DNA of 64,000 nt from Amycolatopsis orientalis DSM 40040 = KCTC 9412 (GCF_000478275.1 NZ_ASJB01000031.1:1-64000); one strand, 5' to 3'; counted from the stretch's first letter, positions 33,158-43,112 are shown. A program made the numbers and translations. The notes: generated by a model not told the origin, from the letters alone.

Positions 33158-36100
33158 TCAGAGTCCTGAGCGGTTCAGTACAATGACGTCCCATCCTGCA
33201 GCAATCGCAAACTCGCCCTCGGGGCCGATGGTGACGTCACGGACACCGCGTACATCGAACATTTCCAGCTCGTCTGCCGTTTCCAGATCCCAGACTCGTA
33301 CTGTTCCATCCCGACTAGCTGTAATGGCAACCGTGCGCGCGTTGGATTCGCCGCATGCCACGCTGATAATCGGACTGATATGACGCGCAAAAGTGGATAT
33401 TTGTCTCGCCGTTTGCAGGTCCCAGACTCGCGCCACCCCATCGGTACCCACAGTGACGGCAACAGTGCGATCATTGAGTACGCCGCATGCAACTCCAGTC
33501 AATCGACTCTCGCGATGCGCGAATATGGCAATCTCTTCGGCTGTTATAATGTCCCAGACTCGCGCTAATCCATCGTCGCTCGCAGTGATGGCGACGGTTC
33601 GATGGTCAAGCTCGCAACATGCAATTCCTGACACTGGACTAGCATCGCCGGAGAAACGCGCAATTTCCTCTCCGCTCGCCAGACTCCAGACATTAATGGT
33701 CCCATCAGCACTGCTAGCAGTAACGACGACAGTCCGACTGTGCACCTCGTCGAATGCAACGTCGAACGCGCGGCCAGAAGTGTTGGAAATATGAAAAAGT
33801 TCTTCCGTGGTCAATAAGTTCCAGATCCGTAAATAGCCATCTTGTCCGCATGTCACCGCGACGTGTTGGCCGTCGAGCACGCCGCAGGCCACTCCGCGCA
33901 CAGGCGAAGAGTGGCCAGCGAATTCCGCAATCTCGTTTGCACTCACCATATTCCACACGCGCGCAGTTCCGTCGACACTGGCGGTTACTACGACGGAATG
34001 ACCCTCAAATTGTGCGCAGGCTATACTTTCGATTGGTGCACGGTGACCAGAATTCGCTGACCGGTTGACGCGGGACCGCTTTGGGCGCCACACGCGTGCG
34101 GTCGTATCACGACTGGCCGTGACCGCAATCATTTGGCCGTCGAGTGATCCGCAGGCGACCGCGTTCACCGAGCCGGTGTGGCCAACCAGCGATATGAGTT
34201 GCTCTCCGGTTGCTAGATCCCACACTCTCGCCGTCTGATCACTGCTTGCAGTAACGGCAACCGAGGAACCGTCGAATTCACCCAGTGCGATCCCGAGCAC
34301 AGGGCCCGTATGACCAATTAGAATAGCGCGTTTCTTGCCAGTGGCCAGTTCCCAGACTTGCACCCTAGTGTCAATATTGATACTGGTGTCTGTGATGGCA
34401 GTGAGAGCGACGTCGCGACCATTGACTGTACCACATTTCATTCTGATTATTGCGGATCGCTCGCTAGCGTATCCTGCATGGTCGGAAAATGTCGCTATCT
34501 CCTTCGCGGTTTCGAGTTCCCAGACTCGCACTGTGGTCTGAGCGTATCGGCTGCCCACTGTAGCGATGACTAGGCGACCGTTGACTGTGCCGCAGGTGGC
34601 ACGCAACACTGACTCTTTGCTGTCGACATGTCCGAGAAAGTCGCTGACTCGTTTCTTGCTATCTAAATCCCAGACGTGCAGTAGACTGCGGCCGGTGATA
34701 GCGAAACACCTGCCGCCATTTGTATGAACGAACAACTGAGCGGGCATTCTTTCGGGATCGTCGAGATCGTCAAGGTTGTCGTAAGTTGCAGTCTTTGATG
34801 CGGAAGCAGCGTCCCACAGGTCCACTACCGACGCCCGTATCGTCATTACGGTCGGTCGACCGTTAACCACAGTGAAGGCTACGCCTGCTTCACTGGTGAT
34901 AAATTTGCTGTCGAATGTTGTCATCTCTGCACCGGAGATGCAATCCCAGACCCGCAGTCTTCCATCCCCCTCATTACCCACAGTGACTGATACGAGTCGA
35001 CCGTTAAGGTCACCGCAGGCTACCGCTCCCACCGCACCAGAGTGGCCTGTGAAAGTTGTAAGCAACGACGGATTCGTCTGGTGTCCGGTGGCCCATAGTG
35101 GTGGAAAGGTCAGCGTGGTTGATAGATCGCGCTGAAGGCGGGTAGCCTGAAATCTGGCGGCGTCGACAGCCAAAATCTGTCGGCGTCGAGATGCTGGAAG
35201 GTTGCGATGAATGTCGGCAGAACAGCGGTAAATCGCAGCGATGGTGGCACCATTGTTAGTAGCAGTATGAAGTAATGCGAGCAGCAGTGAGCTAGGATCG
35301 GCGTGGACAAGGTAGTCGGTATCTGTGATGAGATCGTCGAGCAGCCCTGCGTATTTGGCGTGTGTGGCGAGATGCCGCAAAATGTAAGGATGGGCGTGGG
35401 ACCAGTCGCGTCGGCTGTCCAGCGTTCGCGGTACCCGTTCGTGCAGGGCTTCGGCGACGGCGCGGTGCATGTTCGGAGAGGTGATGTCATTACGAAGGTA
35501 GTCGGCGAGGGCTTGGTGGTAAAGCCGGTAAGTGGAGCGGCCGAATTCGGTGGCCTCGACGACATAGGAGCCGGCGTGCCTGCGAAGCCAGAGGAGGTCA
35601 TCGTCGGTGTATGCCGCGCCGGAAGCCTTGGTGGCGACGGCTGCCCAGATGTCTTCCCAGGGCAAGCCCTGGCCTTCGGCGAAAGCAAGAGGGCGGAGCA
35701 GGTCACGCGCTTTGGCGGCGTTGGTGCCGAGGCGACTTTCCAAGTCGCGGTGCATCGCTTCGCCGGGATACGTCGGCAATGACCGGCGCCAGGCAGAATC
35801 AGCTGGGTCGACGGCCTGGTGCTGCGCGGCGAGGGTGGCGCTGGTGATTCGTGCAACCAGGAACGAGGGGTTGGCGGCTGCGGCGACGGCGTCTGCCACG
35901 GCTCGGATTATCGGAGGCGGCGTGTCGAGGTAGGGGCTGTCGGGGCTGGCTTCGAGCAGCCCTCGAGCGGCGTAAGCGGTGAGAGCGCCGAGGTCGGCGT
36001 AGCGGTCGGCATCCAAGTCGATACTGTCTTCCCGGTCCAGACCGAGGCGGTCGAGCAGGAAATCCCGGGTGCCAACCAGCAGCCGCAGCTGCCCTTGGGC

Positions 36101-37414
36101 GTGATCAACCAAGGGGCGGAGCAGGCGGCGAGTGAGATGGTCGGGGTCAGCGGCTTCGTCGAGGGCGTCGACCAGCACGGTCAGCGGTGTGTCCCTGCCG
36201 TTGAGCGCCTCGATGAGCTGGCCAGGTGTGCTGGCATGGGAGTGCACGGCTGCTGCGATGCCGGCCAATACTTGGTCGGTGCTCAGGCTCTGGGCGTAGA
36301 TCGCCACGTGCACGGTGCCCGGCTCGGGCACGGCGGCACCGGGAAGCCCGAGGGTGTGCAGTGGAACGGTCGCACGGCGCTGGGGATGGGTGAGGGCGGC
36401 AATCAGGCCAAGAACGGCGGTCTTGCCAGACCCCGGATTTCCGGTAACAACCTGAAGCGGCCGTTCCGGATCAGGGTGGTGCAGCCACGCGGTGATGTCC
36501 AGTAGCGCGGTGTGCCGGCCGGCGAACCACCAGCCGTCGCTACCTCGGCTGCTGCCACCCATCGCGCGGACCAGCAGCCGAGTCCGGAACTCGGTGTCAC
36601 GGCGTTCCGCCTGGACCTCGAATTCACTGGCGTGCTGGATCGCAAGATCGACCTCGGTCATCCGCGGGTGATGTCGCGGATTGGGTAGGAAGGGAGGGAC
36701 CTCACCGGTCAGGCTGGCTACGCTGTGACCGATGGTCTGGTGGCCGGGTTTGCTCGCGCTCGTGTTCATCGCTTTGACGATCGAGTCCAGCGGCAACGTC
36801 GCGGGGTTGTAACCGGCGATAGGCAGGCCGCGAATCGCGTCGCGCAGGAGCAGCGGAAAGGCGCCCGTCTTGGCTTGCTCACACGGCTGCGCGGAGGTGA
36901 TGACGGCCAGGCCTGATCCGTCGTCGTCGCCCCAGCTGCGGGTCATCTTGGTGATCGCGACCGCCGTGAGTTCGCTGCCGCCCTGGCCGGCGTAGCAAGT
37001 ATCCAGCATCAGCAGCACCCGCCGGACCCGGGTCTTGAGCAACATCTTCCGCGCCAGCTCCGCCGTGGGCAGCGCGTCATCCACATCATCGGGGTCGACG
37101 TCGGTGGTCAGCAACGCATGCTCACGGGTGTCCTCGAGGACCTCACCGTGACTGCCGATGTAAACGGCCACGAGGTCGTCAGGTTCCCGGGCCTCGTCAC
37201 GGCAGAACGCACGCAACAGCATGGTCAGCTGATCTTTGGTCGGGTTCAGCCCCAAGGTACTGACATGCTGGTAACCGAGTTCGTCGGTGAACAACCTGAT
37301 GATCTCGTCGCGGGCCTGGACCAGCCCGGGCCGATCCCACTGCGGCGCCTTCGGGTACTGAGCGACCGCGGTCGCGATCAGGTAGCGCCGCGGCTGATCG
37401 CCGTCATCGTGCAT
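33158..37414 (-). CDS. caspase-like peptidase / STAND NTPase / WD40 protein
   Basis: The product is 1418 aa. Residues 10-240 form a C14 caspase-like domain with catalytic H89 (VYIGSHGEVL) and C140 (LLMLDTCYAG). An NTPase follows, with P-loop GNPGSGKT at 325-332 and Walker B LTVLVDALDEA at 411-421, then a helical region. From about residue 780, thirteen to fourteen WD40 repeats (RVWDL-type ends) could form two seven-bladed propellers. Such proteins are thought to sense a ligand with the WD40 part and trigger the protease by NTPase oligomerisation, as in bacterial immunity and programmed cell death. It overlaps the upstream hydrolase gene by 11 bp. The WD40 half is AT-richer than the protease half. 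Confidence 0.93.
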   Translation of the reverse strand: MHDDGDQPRRYLIATAVAQYPKAPQWDRPGLVQARDEIIRLFTDELGYQHVSTLGLNPTKDQLTMLLRAFCRDEAREPDDLVAVYIGSHGEVLEDTREHALLTTDVDPDDVDDALPTAELARKMLLKTRVRRVLLMLDTCYAGQGGSELTAVAITKMTRSWGDDDGSGLAVITSAQPCEQAKTGAFPLLLRDAIRGLPIAGYNPATLPLDSIVKAMNTSASKPGHQTIGHSVASLTGEVPPFLPNPRHHPRMTEVDLAIQHASEFEVQAERRDTEFRTRLLVRAMGGSSRGSDGWWFAGRHTALLDITAWLHHPDPERPLQVVTGNPGSGKTAVLGLIAALTHPQRRATVPLHTLGLPGAAVPEPGTVHVAIYAQSLSTDQVLAGIAAAVHSHASTPGQLIEALNGRDTPLTVLVDALDEAADPDHLTRRLLRPLVDHAQGQLRLLVGTRDFLLDRLGLDREDSIDLDADRYADLGALTAYAARGLLEASPDSPYLDTPPPIIRAVADAVAAAANPSFLVARITSATLAAQHQAVDPADSAWRRSLPTYPGEAMHRDLESRLGTNAAKARDLLRPLAFAEGQGLPWEDIWAAVATKASGAAYTDDDLLWLRRHAGSYVVEATEFGRSTYRLYHQALADYLRNDITSPNMHRAVAEALHERVPRTLDSRRDWSHAHPYILRHLATHAKYAGLLDDLITDTDYLVHADPSSLLLALLHTATNNGATIAAIYRCSADIHRNLPASRRRQILAVDAARFQATRLQRDLSTTLTFPPLWATGHQTNPSLLTTFTGHSGAVGAVACGDLNGRLVSVTVGNEGDGRLRVWDCISGAEMTTFDSKFITSEAGVAFTVVNGRPTVMTIRASVVDLWDAASASKTATYDNLDDLDDPERMPAQLFVHTNGGRCFAITGRSLLHVWDLDSKKRVSDFLGHVDSKESVLRATCGTVNGRLVIATVGSRYAQTTVRVWELETAKEIATFSDHAGYASERSAIIRMKCGTVNGRDVALTAITDTSINIDTRVQVWELATGKKRAILIGHTGPVLGIALGEFDGSSVAVTASSDQTARVWDLATGEQLISLVGHTGSVNAVACGSLDGQMIAVTASRDTTARVWRPKRSRVNRSANSGHRAPIESIACAQFEGHSVVVTASVDGTARVWNMVSANEIAEFAGHSSPVRGVACGVLDGQHVAVTCGQDGYLRIWNLLTTEELFHISNTSGRAFDVAFDEVHSRTVVVTASSADGTINVWSLASGEEIARFSGDASPVSGIACCELDHRTVAITASDDGLARVWDIITAEEIAIFAHRESRLTGVACGVLNDRTVAVTVGTDGVARVWDLQTARQISTFARHISPIISVACGESNARTVAITASRDGTVRVWDLETADELEMFDVRGVRDVTIGPEGEFAIAAGWDVIVLNRSGL

Positions 37415-38282
37415 CCAGGCCTCCCGCGATCGCAGCGCCGGTGAGCTTGTCGGTCAAGTACGCGGCGACGGCGTGTGCGTGAGCGCCGTTGTGTACCACG
37501 GCATTGACCACACGCGGCCCGAACCGCGGTCGCAAGTCCTTCTCCAGTGCGACGACGTCCCCGTGATCGGCCAGGTTCGTCCACGCCAGGTTGTCTGAGC
37601 CCGGCCAAGCTCCGAGTCCGTCATGTGGCGTCGGGTCCAGCTGGTCGAAGATCAGGTTCGCGATCCCAAGCGGTGACCCCAGCGTAACCAGCGCCCTCAC
37701 CTTATGGCCCGGCAGCATCGCCAATGCCTCGTACGCGACTACTGACCCGAGGGAGTGCGCCACGACGACCCGGGTGTCTGCTGTGATCAGCTTCCGTACT
37801 ATGGCTCGCGCCGCTTCCCGCAGATGCGGGTCGCGGAAATAGCGGCTGACCTGCTTGAGGTCGAATACCAACGCCCGCAACGCCAGACCACCGAAGAACC
37901 GCGATCGGGATAACTGCCGCAGCGCCGTCTGCGCCGAACCTGGCGTGCGCACCAGAGTGTCCACCCCCGGATGCGCGACCTTCGGATCCACCCGCGCGGC
38001 CTCCCTCCACCACGCGAGCAACACATCCTCCTCCAGGCCGGCCTCGACGTCGTCCGCCGTGAACATCGGATCGCCGACTGCCAGCAGCTCCCCCGCCGGC
38101 CGGAACAGATCCCCGTAGAAGCCCATCACCACGTCACTGGCGATCGCGGCGTCGCCCTGGCCAGCGCGGTTGAGCCCGTCCAGAAGTGCCGGCGTCCACT
38201 CCCGCAACAGCGACTGCTCTCCAGCGACCTGCTGCCCGATACCGTGCACGCACACGATCTGCCCCACCACGCCTCCCACCAC
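37404..38282 (-). CDS. alpha/beta-hydrolase paired with the caspase gene
   Basis: The product is 292 aa. The oxyanion-region motif IVCVHGIGQQ is at 9-18, the nucleophile elbow AHSLGSVVAYEAL has Ser177, and a late acid/histidine pair is plausible (ADHGDVV, HNGAHAHAV). This looks like the PGAP1/lipase-like esterases found with bacterial signalling systems. The stop lies inside the start of the caspase gene, so the two are translated together. It could be a substrate or effector of the caspase (for example an activated phospholipase) or an independent toxin. Several GTG codons at the start leave the first residues uncertain. Confidence 0.85.
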   Translation of the reverse strand: MVGGVVGQIVCVHGIGQQVAGEQSLLREWTPALLDGLNRAGQGDAAIASDVVMGFYGDLFRPAGELLAVGDPMFTADDVEAGLEEDVLLAWWREAARVDPKVAHPGVDTLVRTPGSAQTALRQLSRSRFFGGLALRALVFDLKQVSRYFRDPHLREAARAIVRKLITADTRVVVAHSLGSVVAYEALAMLPGHKVRALVTLGSPLGIANLIFDQLDPTPHDGLGAWPGSDNLAWTNLADHGDVVALEKDLRPRFGPRVVNAVVHNGAHAHAVAAYLTDKLTGAAIAGGLDAR

Positions 38283-38494
38283 GAGAACGCACGATCTACG
38301 TGCGCGCTACAGCAAGTGATCGATCGTCTCGCCTCCGCCGTTCCGATTCGGGTCGCCGATCACCCGATCGGCGCAGCGGCGAGGTACTGCGACTGAGCCG
38401 GTGGCTCTAAATCCGGTTAGGCACTGACTCGAACACGTGAGCGCCGACGCCAATATTGCAGGCTCTCCTAAATCTTTGCGATCCCCGGCTTTCT

Positions 38495-39586
38495 TTATTT
38501 TTTCTTTCGTCTCCGTGATATCCCCGAGATCAAAAGCTCGACCACATAGGGGATCAAACCGCCAGCCAATCCAATGAGCGCAGCGCTAATGAACAATGAT
38601 CGACTAGCTGAGACCTCTCCTGTTATTGACGAAAGGCTCATATTTCCAGGCTGCAGCACTGTCTCGTTTGTTTTCCATCCGAACCCCGACGTAGCAGTGG
38701 CCGCAGGCTGGATCGCTTCAAGCTTAACTTGCGGTGGAACCTGTACCAAAGTCGCCTCAATCTGGAATTGCGCGCCTGGAGACAGGTTGCGGTCGACTGC
38801 AATTGCGGGGAAGTTTGCGGACATGCGGTAGCCGCTGGTCGCCGCCTGTCCACTCCTAGTTATTCGATACACCCCCTTCATGTCACTCGTGGCCACGCCT
38901 CCCGGCCCACCTTCCCCACCTGGACAGACTTCCAGCGCGTATTCATGAAGTGCAAGCGCCTCCATGTCGCCGGTGATAGTCGGAGTAATTGCGGTATCGG
39001 GATCTACTCCGATCGTGTCCAATGCATTGACAGGCGCAGGGTCAGGCACAAACTTGGCTGATATCGAGACACACGTATTGCGAGCTTCATTCAGTGTCAT
39101 CCTGATGATGATATCAGCTTTGGTTCCAGTTGTCGCATTTGAGCCGGGAAATTTATCTCCATATCCTTTTAGGGTGCTACGTTCGAATGGATCACTCAAA
39201 TACTCGATAGCTCCGAATTTTACGTTCGACGGGAGCGTGAATATTATAATGGCATGGTCACTCGTTAACGATGGAGCAGGGGAACTACTGGTCTCGAAGC
39301 GATCCCAAGCGCTCAATCCCAAAACCGCGCCACCGATCGCGATTAATAGAGCACAGACAAGCTTAACGTTAAGCCAGCGAGCAAGGCCGCCGAACTTACG
39401 TCGCGTTTTGTCAGGGATCACGGCGGTTGGCGCGGCTGAGCTTGCAGCGGGTGTCCTGGTTTCTTGTTCCGGGGTCTGCGATCCCCTCTTCGCCCACTCA
39501 GCATGCGCTGAAACTCGTCGCCTAAACAACCGCGCTAGTCCGATCAGTAGCGTCACAACGGACGCAGTCGCTAATAGTCGTCTCAT
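38495..39586 (-). CDS. membrane-anchored hypothetical protein
   Basis: The product is 363 aa. There are hydrophobic segments at residues 3-18, about 75-95 (VCALLIAIGGAVLGLSAW) and 335-355 (SLFISAALIGLAGGLIPYVVELL), and a basic RRRKKK tail. The roughly 220-residue region between the second and third segments should lie outside the membrane and has several cysteines. The gene is noticeably AT-richer than its surroundings, a sign of transfer. It lies upstream of the hydrolase/caspase pair in the same direction but about 212 bp away, so co-function is possible but unproven. No family recognised. Confidence 0.65.
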   Translation of the reverse strand: MRRLLATASVVTLLIGLARLFRRRVSAHAEWAKRGSQTPEQETRTPAASSAAPTAVIPDKTRRKFGGLARWLNVKLVCALLIAIGGAVLGLSAWDRFETSSSPAPSLTSDHAIIIFTLPSNVKFGAIEYLSDPFERSTLKGYGDKFPGSNATTGTKADIIIRMTLNEARNTCVSISAKFVPDPAPVNALDTIGVDPDTAITPTITGDMEALALHEYALEVCPGGEGGPGGVATSDMKGVYRITRSGQAATSGYRMSANFPAIAVDRNLSPGAQFQIEATLVQVPPQVKLEAIQPAATATSGFGWKTNETVLQPGNMSLSSITGEVSASRSLFISAALIGLAGGLIPYVVELLISGISRRRKKK

Positions 39587-39993
39587 GATGGGGCTCCGTG
39601 TACCGCGTGGACCCGCGCAGCGCTCGAATCCTTCGCTGCGGCACCCTGTCCCGGTGGCCGACTCCTCGCAACCTTGGCCACGACGACCACTGTGGTCATG
39701 GTGACGACCCGCCAGCTCATCCCTGAGTTCATGCCGCTAGCGGATATTTACCGGGTTTACTGCAGCAGCCACCAGAGAGACTGGCGGATGGAGGTACGGT
39801 CTCGGCCTCCGGCCCGGCGTCGGCCAGTCGAACCCCCAAACCATACGAGAACCCCTGCCAGCACCACCGCGTCCGCCACTCAATCTCCATGCACTACAGT
39901 CGCAGCCTCTGCTCGATTTGCAACACGCCCCGGCGGAGATAGACAACGACACGCGGATAGGCCGGGCTCCCGACCTTCAAGAACAGAACGCAG
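39587..39993. other. gene-free stretch upstream of the membrane protein
   Basis: No gene is recognised. It must contain the promoter for the minus-strand membrane-protein gene. The right end enters the second copy of the 266-bp direct repeat. Confidence 0.4.
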
Positions 39994-40230
39994 CTTGTGG
40001 ACGCCGTTGATCACCCTCGGCGCCCTGGTGCTACCCACTGTCACCGTGCTGCCGCGACCGTGCCACTCACAACCGACGACTGCGCGCCCACCCAACGCAC
40101 CCTGGCCCTGCTCAAAACTATGCTCGGCGCCATCCTCTGCAGCAGCGGCCTGATCGCCACCGTAAACCAGAACGGACTGCTGGGACGCCGCGACTGAACG
40201 GCCTTGCGCCGAGATTGGTCGGCTCTCGGG
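39965..40230 (+). repeat. direct repeat copy 2
   Basis: This is the partner of 32700-32965 in the same orientation. Recombination between the two would remove the 7-kb block with the caspase, hydrolase and membrane-protein genes. Confidence 0.6.
39994..40196 (+). pseudogene. decayed copy of the small two-helix membrane protein
   Basis: The DNA aligns with the intact gene at 32727-32927, but the ATG is replaced (TTG at 39994) and the frame shifts near 40030 and again later. The recognisable pieces WTPLITL, LLKTMLGAILCSSGLIAT and NGLL therefore fall in different frames. Confidence 0.7.
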
Positions 40231-41908
40231 CCAGCCGAAGAGTTGGATTCCTGCGCGCCGTGTTGGCTCACCTAACCGGTATCGAGAGAGCGACCACTAT
40301 CGACTGGAATCGACGCGCTGCAACGACGGGCCAGCAACGATCAGCTCACTCTCACCGATAAGGTCGCGGCCGGCGCCGACACCAGCGGAGGTACGCGACG
40401 CTGCCTCGCTCGGCGGCGCGGGAGCCCCTCTGAGCACCGAGAACGTCCTGAAGGTGGGGGCGGGTCCTCCCGGCGACGAGGACCGCGGTGGGCCTAGATC
40501 CTGCGCGTTCGCCGTCAGCGGCCGTGCTACGTGGCTTGCACGGAGGTTTCGCGCGCTGATGATCTTGCGTGGGCGGCCCTGCAACACCTCCTCTGATGGG
40601 CGTTGACCTGCACAAGAGCAGACTTTCGAACCCTGTGGCGGGCATGCTGGAACGTCACACCGGCGACGATGAAGCAGGGCGTCATTTCGCGGGCGGAACC
40701 GTGCCTGATCAGCGGTTTCTCCCTCGCCAGAGGTGGCAGGCACCGGCCTATACGGGCATGACAACGATTCAGGTACAACGGCCGCTGCTCCGCCGTTTGA
40801 GACCCGAGGAAGCAAAACTGCTGGTCGCGGTCGGTTTGGTCGTGATCGCTTGGTGGCGCCACTGCGGAGGTCCAGCCAGGTGAGCGGGGGCCAGATCCAG
40901 GTCGAACCTCGCCTGATCAGCGGTTTCTCGCCGCCAGGCACCCGCTTCTTGGTCAATTGGCGAGGCCACGGCCGTGGGACAGCCTGCAGTTGGCACGCCA
41001 GAACACCGGGATGCCAACCGCATAACCGCTGGTCTCGACGCCTTTGACGACGGTCAGTCACCCACGCCGTCGCGCGAGGCTGCCTCCACGTCGGAGTGCC
41101 GGACGATCCGCGCACCCGCTCCGAGCAGCAGTTTGTCACGGTCGGAGAGGAACATCTGGCCGATTTTGCAGTCGCGGTCCGGTTCTGCCGTGTTCCTGAC
41201 CGCAGGAGGGCTACGAGATCAACAAGGCATAACCGCTGGTCCCGCCGTGTTTAACCATGATCGATGGGAACTTTCCCGTTTGTCGACGGCGCAGGTTCAC
41301 GGAACGACCTTTGACGTCTGCACCCCTTCTGAGCAGCGGTTTCACATCGTCGCGGCGTACGACTTGGCGAATCGTGCTGGCTCAACAAGGAATTGTCCCC
41401 GGCGAGTTCGCGCTTAGGGGCCTAGACCAGCGGAAACGGTAACCACCGTCCGAGATGCGGCGTGCGACCGGGCTTCGCCATTGCCAGGGAGCCCTCAGAA
41501 ACGCAGTTTGGGAGGGTTTTGGGTCAAGCTGGCCCGATAGGCGAAACCGCTGGTCCGGGCAGGTTTTCGTGCTGTGGCACAGGATGTCTCCTGCCGCGGG
41601 GTCGCCTCGGCTTGAGAAGTGCCCATGGTCGCGGAAAACCTACCCTCACCTGCGAAAATGAGACCTGCTGAAGGCCGTTCACTTCGCCCTGCCGGCCCGT
41701 CACGACCGCGTCCCGGTGCTCGCCGCGTGGCCTTCGCCGAGGCGCCGCTACTGTGGCACGGGTCACAATGAAGGGGGGTGTGTTTTGGTTTCCCTTGCCG
41801 TGGCGGTTGTGGCAATGATGGAGGACATCCCGGCGCGTTCCACCCCAGCGATTTCACTTATGAGATCGGCGGCCAGCGCCTATTCCCTCTTTATTGCAAG
41901 GAGTTCTC
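40197..41908. other. 1.7-kb gene-free segment containing a periodic motif array
   Basis: Open frames here have no ribosome sites, domains or coding character. The segment is dominated by the array of short inverted motifs described at 40707-41555. It ends at the ribosome site of the gene at 41909. Confidence 0.6.
40707..41555. repeat. regularly spaced array of inverted 12-bp motifs
   Basis: Nine copies of GANCAGCRGTTT or its complement start at 40707(+), 40815(-), 40915(+), 41023(-), 41123(+), 41230(-), 41331(+), 41425(+) and 41544(-). Plus copies recur exactly every 208 bp (40707, 40915, 41123, 41331) and minus copies every 207-208 bp. Most copies have an ACC three to nine bases before the core that could pair with its GGTT, making a small hairpin. 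The DNA between copies is unrelated. No known repeat family is recognised. Confidence 0.6.
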
Positions 41909-42172
41909 GTGCTCATCTCGCTGTATCAGATTCGTCTTCGACTGCGATGGACCTGTGGAACGTTCGCTGACGACCGCAGCCCATGGTGGTTTCTTTTGTT
42001 GGCGGCCTTCGTGATCGTGCTTCTCGTTTTGGGCCAGTCGTTGGTGGCAGCTATCGGCGCCGCGGGAACTCTCGCAGCATTAGCGTCGCCGGAACGTCGC
42101 CATGCGGCCTATTCGGCGATAGGCCGGGCACTCGAAGCCGCGCTCGCGGCATTTCGCGGGGCGCAGCGATGA
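41909..42172 (+). CDS. small membrane protein
   Basis: The product is 87 aa. The GTG at 41909 is chosen because AAGGAG lies 5 bp upstream. A basic N terminus (YQIRLRLRW) is followed by one long hydrophobic stretch (WWFLLLAAFVIVLLVLGQSLVAAIGAAGTLAAL) and a C-terminal amphipathic helix. The stop overlaps the next start (ATGA). It is the first gene after the motif array. Function unknown. Confidence 0.65.
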   Translation: MLISLYQIRLRLRWTCGTFADDRSPWWFLLLAAFVIVLLVLGQSLVAAIGAAGTLAALASPERRHAAYSAIGRALEAALAAFRGAQR

Positions 42173-42963
42173 CGAGACCGGATGCCCGCCGCTTGGCCAC
42201 AGCGATCTACCGCCGGTTCGCGGCTCTCTACCGCGAGCGCCATCCCGGCACTGGCTCGGTCACCGAGGAGTATCTCGCGGTGCTGATGGTCGGCGTGCCG
42301 GAGATCGACCTCGACATCGACACCATGAAGGTCGTGCTCCACCCGGAATCGCGGGTGGCGGCGTGGAGCCGGTACGCGTCGACACTCCGGGCCCTCACCG
42401 ATGACGACGACACCGTCACATGGTTCAAGGACATTCATGGCCAGCTCGCCAAGCTGTTGCCTGCCTGGACGCCTCCCCCGCGCGACATCGCCGCTATCAC
42501 CGATGACGCCGAGTTCATGGCCACGATCCGGCGTCTACGCGATACGCCTCGCCCGATCGCCGTGGCAGAGCTTGCGCGCAGGATGCGTGACCGCGACAAA
42601 AAGAACTCCTGGGCGCGGACGCAGCTAGGCGTGAACCTTAAGACCCTTCCGAAGGACAAGCCAGACCACGTCCGGAATCTGCTGGAGACGCTGTGCGACC
42701 ACGCGGGACGGCCCCCGGCTGACGCCAGCCACCTTTACGAAACGTGGCGACGGCTCCGAGGACTTGAGAGGAAGCCGCCACCCCAGCCACACGAGCAGCG
42801 GGAGGTCGTCACCGCCAGCATGCCGGTAGTCAATCCTCAGCCCGAACCCGAAACCACGCTCCCCGTCGCACCCATCGTGCCGCGATGGCCGCTGGCGAGG
42901 ACGCTGCTCATTCTCGGCCTGGTCGCGTTCGCGATCATCATCGTGATCATCGCTGTGATGTGA
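42169..42963 (+). CDS. tail-anchored hypothetical protein
   Basis: The product is 264 aa, with its ATG overlapping the upstream stop. The cytoplasmic part is charged and helical. Residues about 1-75 look like a small folded domain (TAIYRRFAALYRERHPG, DLDIDTMKVVLHP), and residues 110-185 contain an HTH-like arrangement (IAVAELARRMRDRDKKNSWARTQLG). The protein ends in a single transmembrane helix (TLLILGLVAFAIIIVIIAVM) without a tail. The pair with the small membrane protein suggests a membrane complex. No family recognised. Confidence 0.65.
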   Translation: MTRPDARRLATAIYRRFAALYRERHPGTGSVTEEYLAVLMVGVPEIDLDIDTMKVVLHPESRVAAWSRYASTLRALTDDDDTVTWFKDIHGQLAKLLPAWTPPPRDIAAITDDAEFMATIRRLRDTPRPIAVAELARRMRDRDKKNSWARTQLGVNLKTLPKDKPDHVRNLLETLCDHAGRPPADASHLYETWRRLRGLERKPPPQPHEQREVVTASMPVVNPQPEPETTLPVAPIVPRWPLARTLLILGLVAFAIIIVIIAVM

Positions 42964-43112
42964 GCATGGGGTCAACCGGGAAGTTCATCGCCCGCCTACG
43001 TGGCTCTGGCGAACCCCGCCTCCTGGAGCCGCAGCCCGCCGCCAGCGACTCACGGGCCGGGTGGGCAGCACGATCGGGCATCGCCAGCGGTGATACCCCG
43101 CAGCCTCGGCAG

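Noticed and set aside
40297..41139. 280-codon minus-strand open frame across the array
   Set aside because: The short repeated peptides in it (EKPLIRRGS, EKPLIRHGS) come from the DNA motif and appear on both strands in different frames, so it is probably not coding.
40707..41555. CRISPR array
   Set aside because: Motifs are only 12 bp, occur in both orientations and are about 100 bp apart; no cas genes are present.
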